Source of the DNA: Hofstenia miamia
Lineage: Eukaryota > Xenacoelomorpha > Acoela
Direction: 5' to 3'
Length of the DNA: 64,000 bases
Assembly (NCBI GenBank): GCA_004352715.1
Contig: SCFE01000110.1
Location: 1-64,000, forward strand
The position numbers and the translations under genes were made by a program. Of the stretch, positions 62,525 through 64,000 are shown in pieces; the first letter of the stretch is position 1, and each line of letters begins with the position of its first letter. The notes beneath the pieces are model-generated. The model was not told the origin of the DNA. It was given only the letters and a program-made list of their open reading frames with translations, and ran no database searches.

Positions 62525-63954
62525 CTATAGTTCATGATTTCTTAACCAGAAAATCACGTCCTCATACAATGCTTTTGTTCCAAGTGAATTACTTTTGATT
62601 CGCTGAGATTTTTCTTTGATGTCATTCACTTGAAGAGCTTCCAATATTGTTGTTTCCAAAATGCTTTCTGACAAATTCGAATTTTCAAGTTCAAGTGATG
62701 TTCCATAAGCTTTTGTAAACCCTAAGAATTTTTCTTAGTTACATTTAAATGATAAAGAATAATATTATAGAGGAGCTCAACTTATAAATTATCGCTATTT
62801 TTTTTGAAAATGATATACATATCATGTGTACTGTGAACACAATTCAGCAGGATTAATCTTACTCGAAAATCGGATAAAATATTGTTAGTAACTGGAAGAC
62901 AATATTAAAGGATGAGTTACTTCTGCATCGTTTTACCAAAAGCCTATTAAATTTAGAACTTCATATGCAATTTCGATTTTATCAAATAGTTATGAACAAG
63001 ATTTAAGTTGTTTTTGAAGAACAACATATTAAATAAATGTCAATATGTTAAGCCCAGTTGAAGAACATACTGTGCATAAATTCTCAATCGAGTAAAAGGA
63101 ACCTTTTGGAATTTTCTCAAGCAGTGTTTCAATAAATGCATAAGACGTTTATTTTCAAACTTGTTTTACGTTTATATTTCAGAATCATTATTACTTACTG
63201 CTATGAATTCGTTGTTCGTCGAAAATAGGAATAGATATTGCCATAGTTCCAGATGCGGCAGCAACTTGACTGGTCCCAGCTCCTCCATGATGAATTATAA
63301 GATCAATTCTTGGGAAAACTAATGTGTGTGGAATCTGTTTTGCAAAGTGGAATTTTGGGTTAAGATTTTCTTTTGAATCAGGAGAAATATTAAAAGTTGC
63401 GTTAAGAAAAATACCACAAAAACCCAACTTTGAAATTGTATTGTAAAATACTTTAGATGTATAATCTTTATCACTTCCGTAGTATTCTTCAATTGAGAAA
63501 CTTCCGAATCCAATGTAAATGATGGTATCATTTTCACAACTCTTGAGAAACCTTTCAGTTTCGGTAGGAATTTTGTCTTCTTCTCTGAATATAGGTCCTA
63601 TATATTTCCACCATTTTGGAAGCCTTTTAATCTCAGGATATATTTGGTTAGAAAACAAAAAATACGTTGGAAAATCGAAACGTAGTTTCCCATATGATAA
63701 TTTATGAAGAGGTATTGATACTAAATTATGTACTTTTTGGAAACTTTCGAAAAACCCTGAAAGAAAGTAGACATTAAAGAAATTGTAGGCTTGGAATGGG
63801 ATCCAATTGAAGATTGACGGGTTGTTTTCCCCAGTAAAGAAAATGCTGTATTCATTCGTTGCTGTTAATATTGGACTGAATTTCAAAGTCACAAGAGGTG
63901 TATTTGTTTTTTGAGATAACAAATATCCAATAGGAATTACACCTTCATGAATCA
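62525..63954 (-). CDS. Gene E: glycosyltransferase, 3' half (exons 3 and 4); front outside the window
   Basis: Exon 3 is 63954-63199 (756 bp, two codons shorter than in C and D) and exon 4 is 62721-62525, with a 477-bp GT-AG intron. The reading frame is open and ends in TAG after a RNHEL tail. Exon 3 encodes the linker and nucleotide-sugar domain: RLPKWWKYIGP, GFGSFS, HHGGAGTSQ, then FDEQRIHS just before the phase-1 donor. Exon 4 starts with AYGTSLELENSN and matches exon 4 of gene D through EKSQRIK and SLGTKA. That match is what identified the short exon 4 in both genes. Exons 1 and 2, with the membrane anchor and GTRGDYQP loop, should lie just beyond base 64000. Of the copies here E is the most diverged from B and C and appears functional. 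Confidence 0.8.
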
Positions 63955-64000
63955 CTAAAAATGATAAATAGATTTATACGAAGTACTTTAGCTTTGTGTT

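Overview
This is AT-rich, intron-bearing animal DNA, most likely from an invertebrate; nothing in the sequence fixes the phylum. The reasons are GT-AG introns splitting a four-exon gene in fixed phases, several kinds of animal-type transposon (hAT, piggyBac-like, non-LTR retrotransposons), many (TA)n tracts that often border assembly gaps, and no operons or bacterial signals. About 5.6 kb is N, including three gaps of exactly 1000 N.

The host genes belong to one family: a membrane-anchored GT-B glycosyltransferase, nearest in its motifs to the GT28 / sterol 3-beta-glucosyltransferase type. Six copies or parts are recognisable. On the left, reading rightward, are a decayed exon 1 (10250-10425), unit A with exons 1-2 only (20743-22268), and unit B with exons 1-3 (23892-27050, in-frame stop, running into a gap). 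On the right, reading leftward, are gene C (exons 1-3, 44069-39629), gene D (all four exons, 55681-48772, 481 aa) and gene E (exons 3-4, 63954-62525, its front lying beyond the window). The two groups therefore converge. Exon lengths are nearly fixed (237, 262, 756-762, 185-197 bp), with phase 0, 1 and 1 junctions.

The rest is a mosaic of segmental duplications and mobile elements. The sequence just downstream of exon 3 recurs at 2320-5317, 27906-30236 and, inverted, at about 38350-39575. In two of these a 1.77-kb internally deleted hAT element sits next to it (5729-7495; 36164-37927 inverted), and a third hAT 5' end is at 928-1319. Unit A/B is a tandem duplication of about 2.6-3.1 kb. Small elements can be delimited by target-site duplications: hAT-like elements at 17275-17730, 49978-50325 and 50452-51845, and piggyBac-like MITEs flanked by TTAA at 29144-29711 and 31421-31634. 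Five decayed LINE fragments are present (33738-34960, 40577-41800, 45290-46010, 56813-57650, 60533-61215).

Most intervening sequence (7.5-10.2, 10.4-12.9, 13.1-17.2, 46.8-48.7 and 57.7-60.5 kb) shows no gene I can support. Some duplications join across Ns and may be uncollapsed haplotypes or assembly errors rather than real genomic copies.
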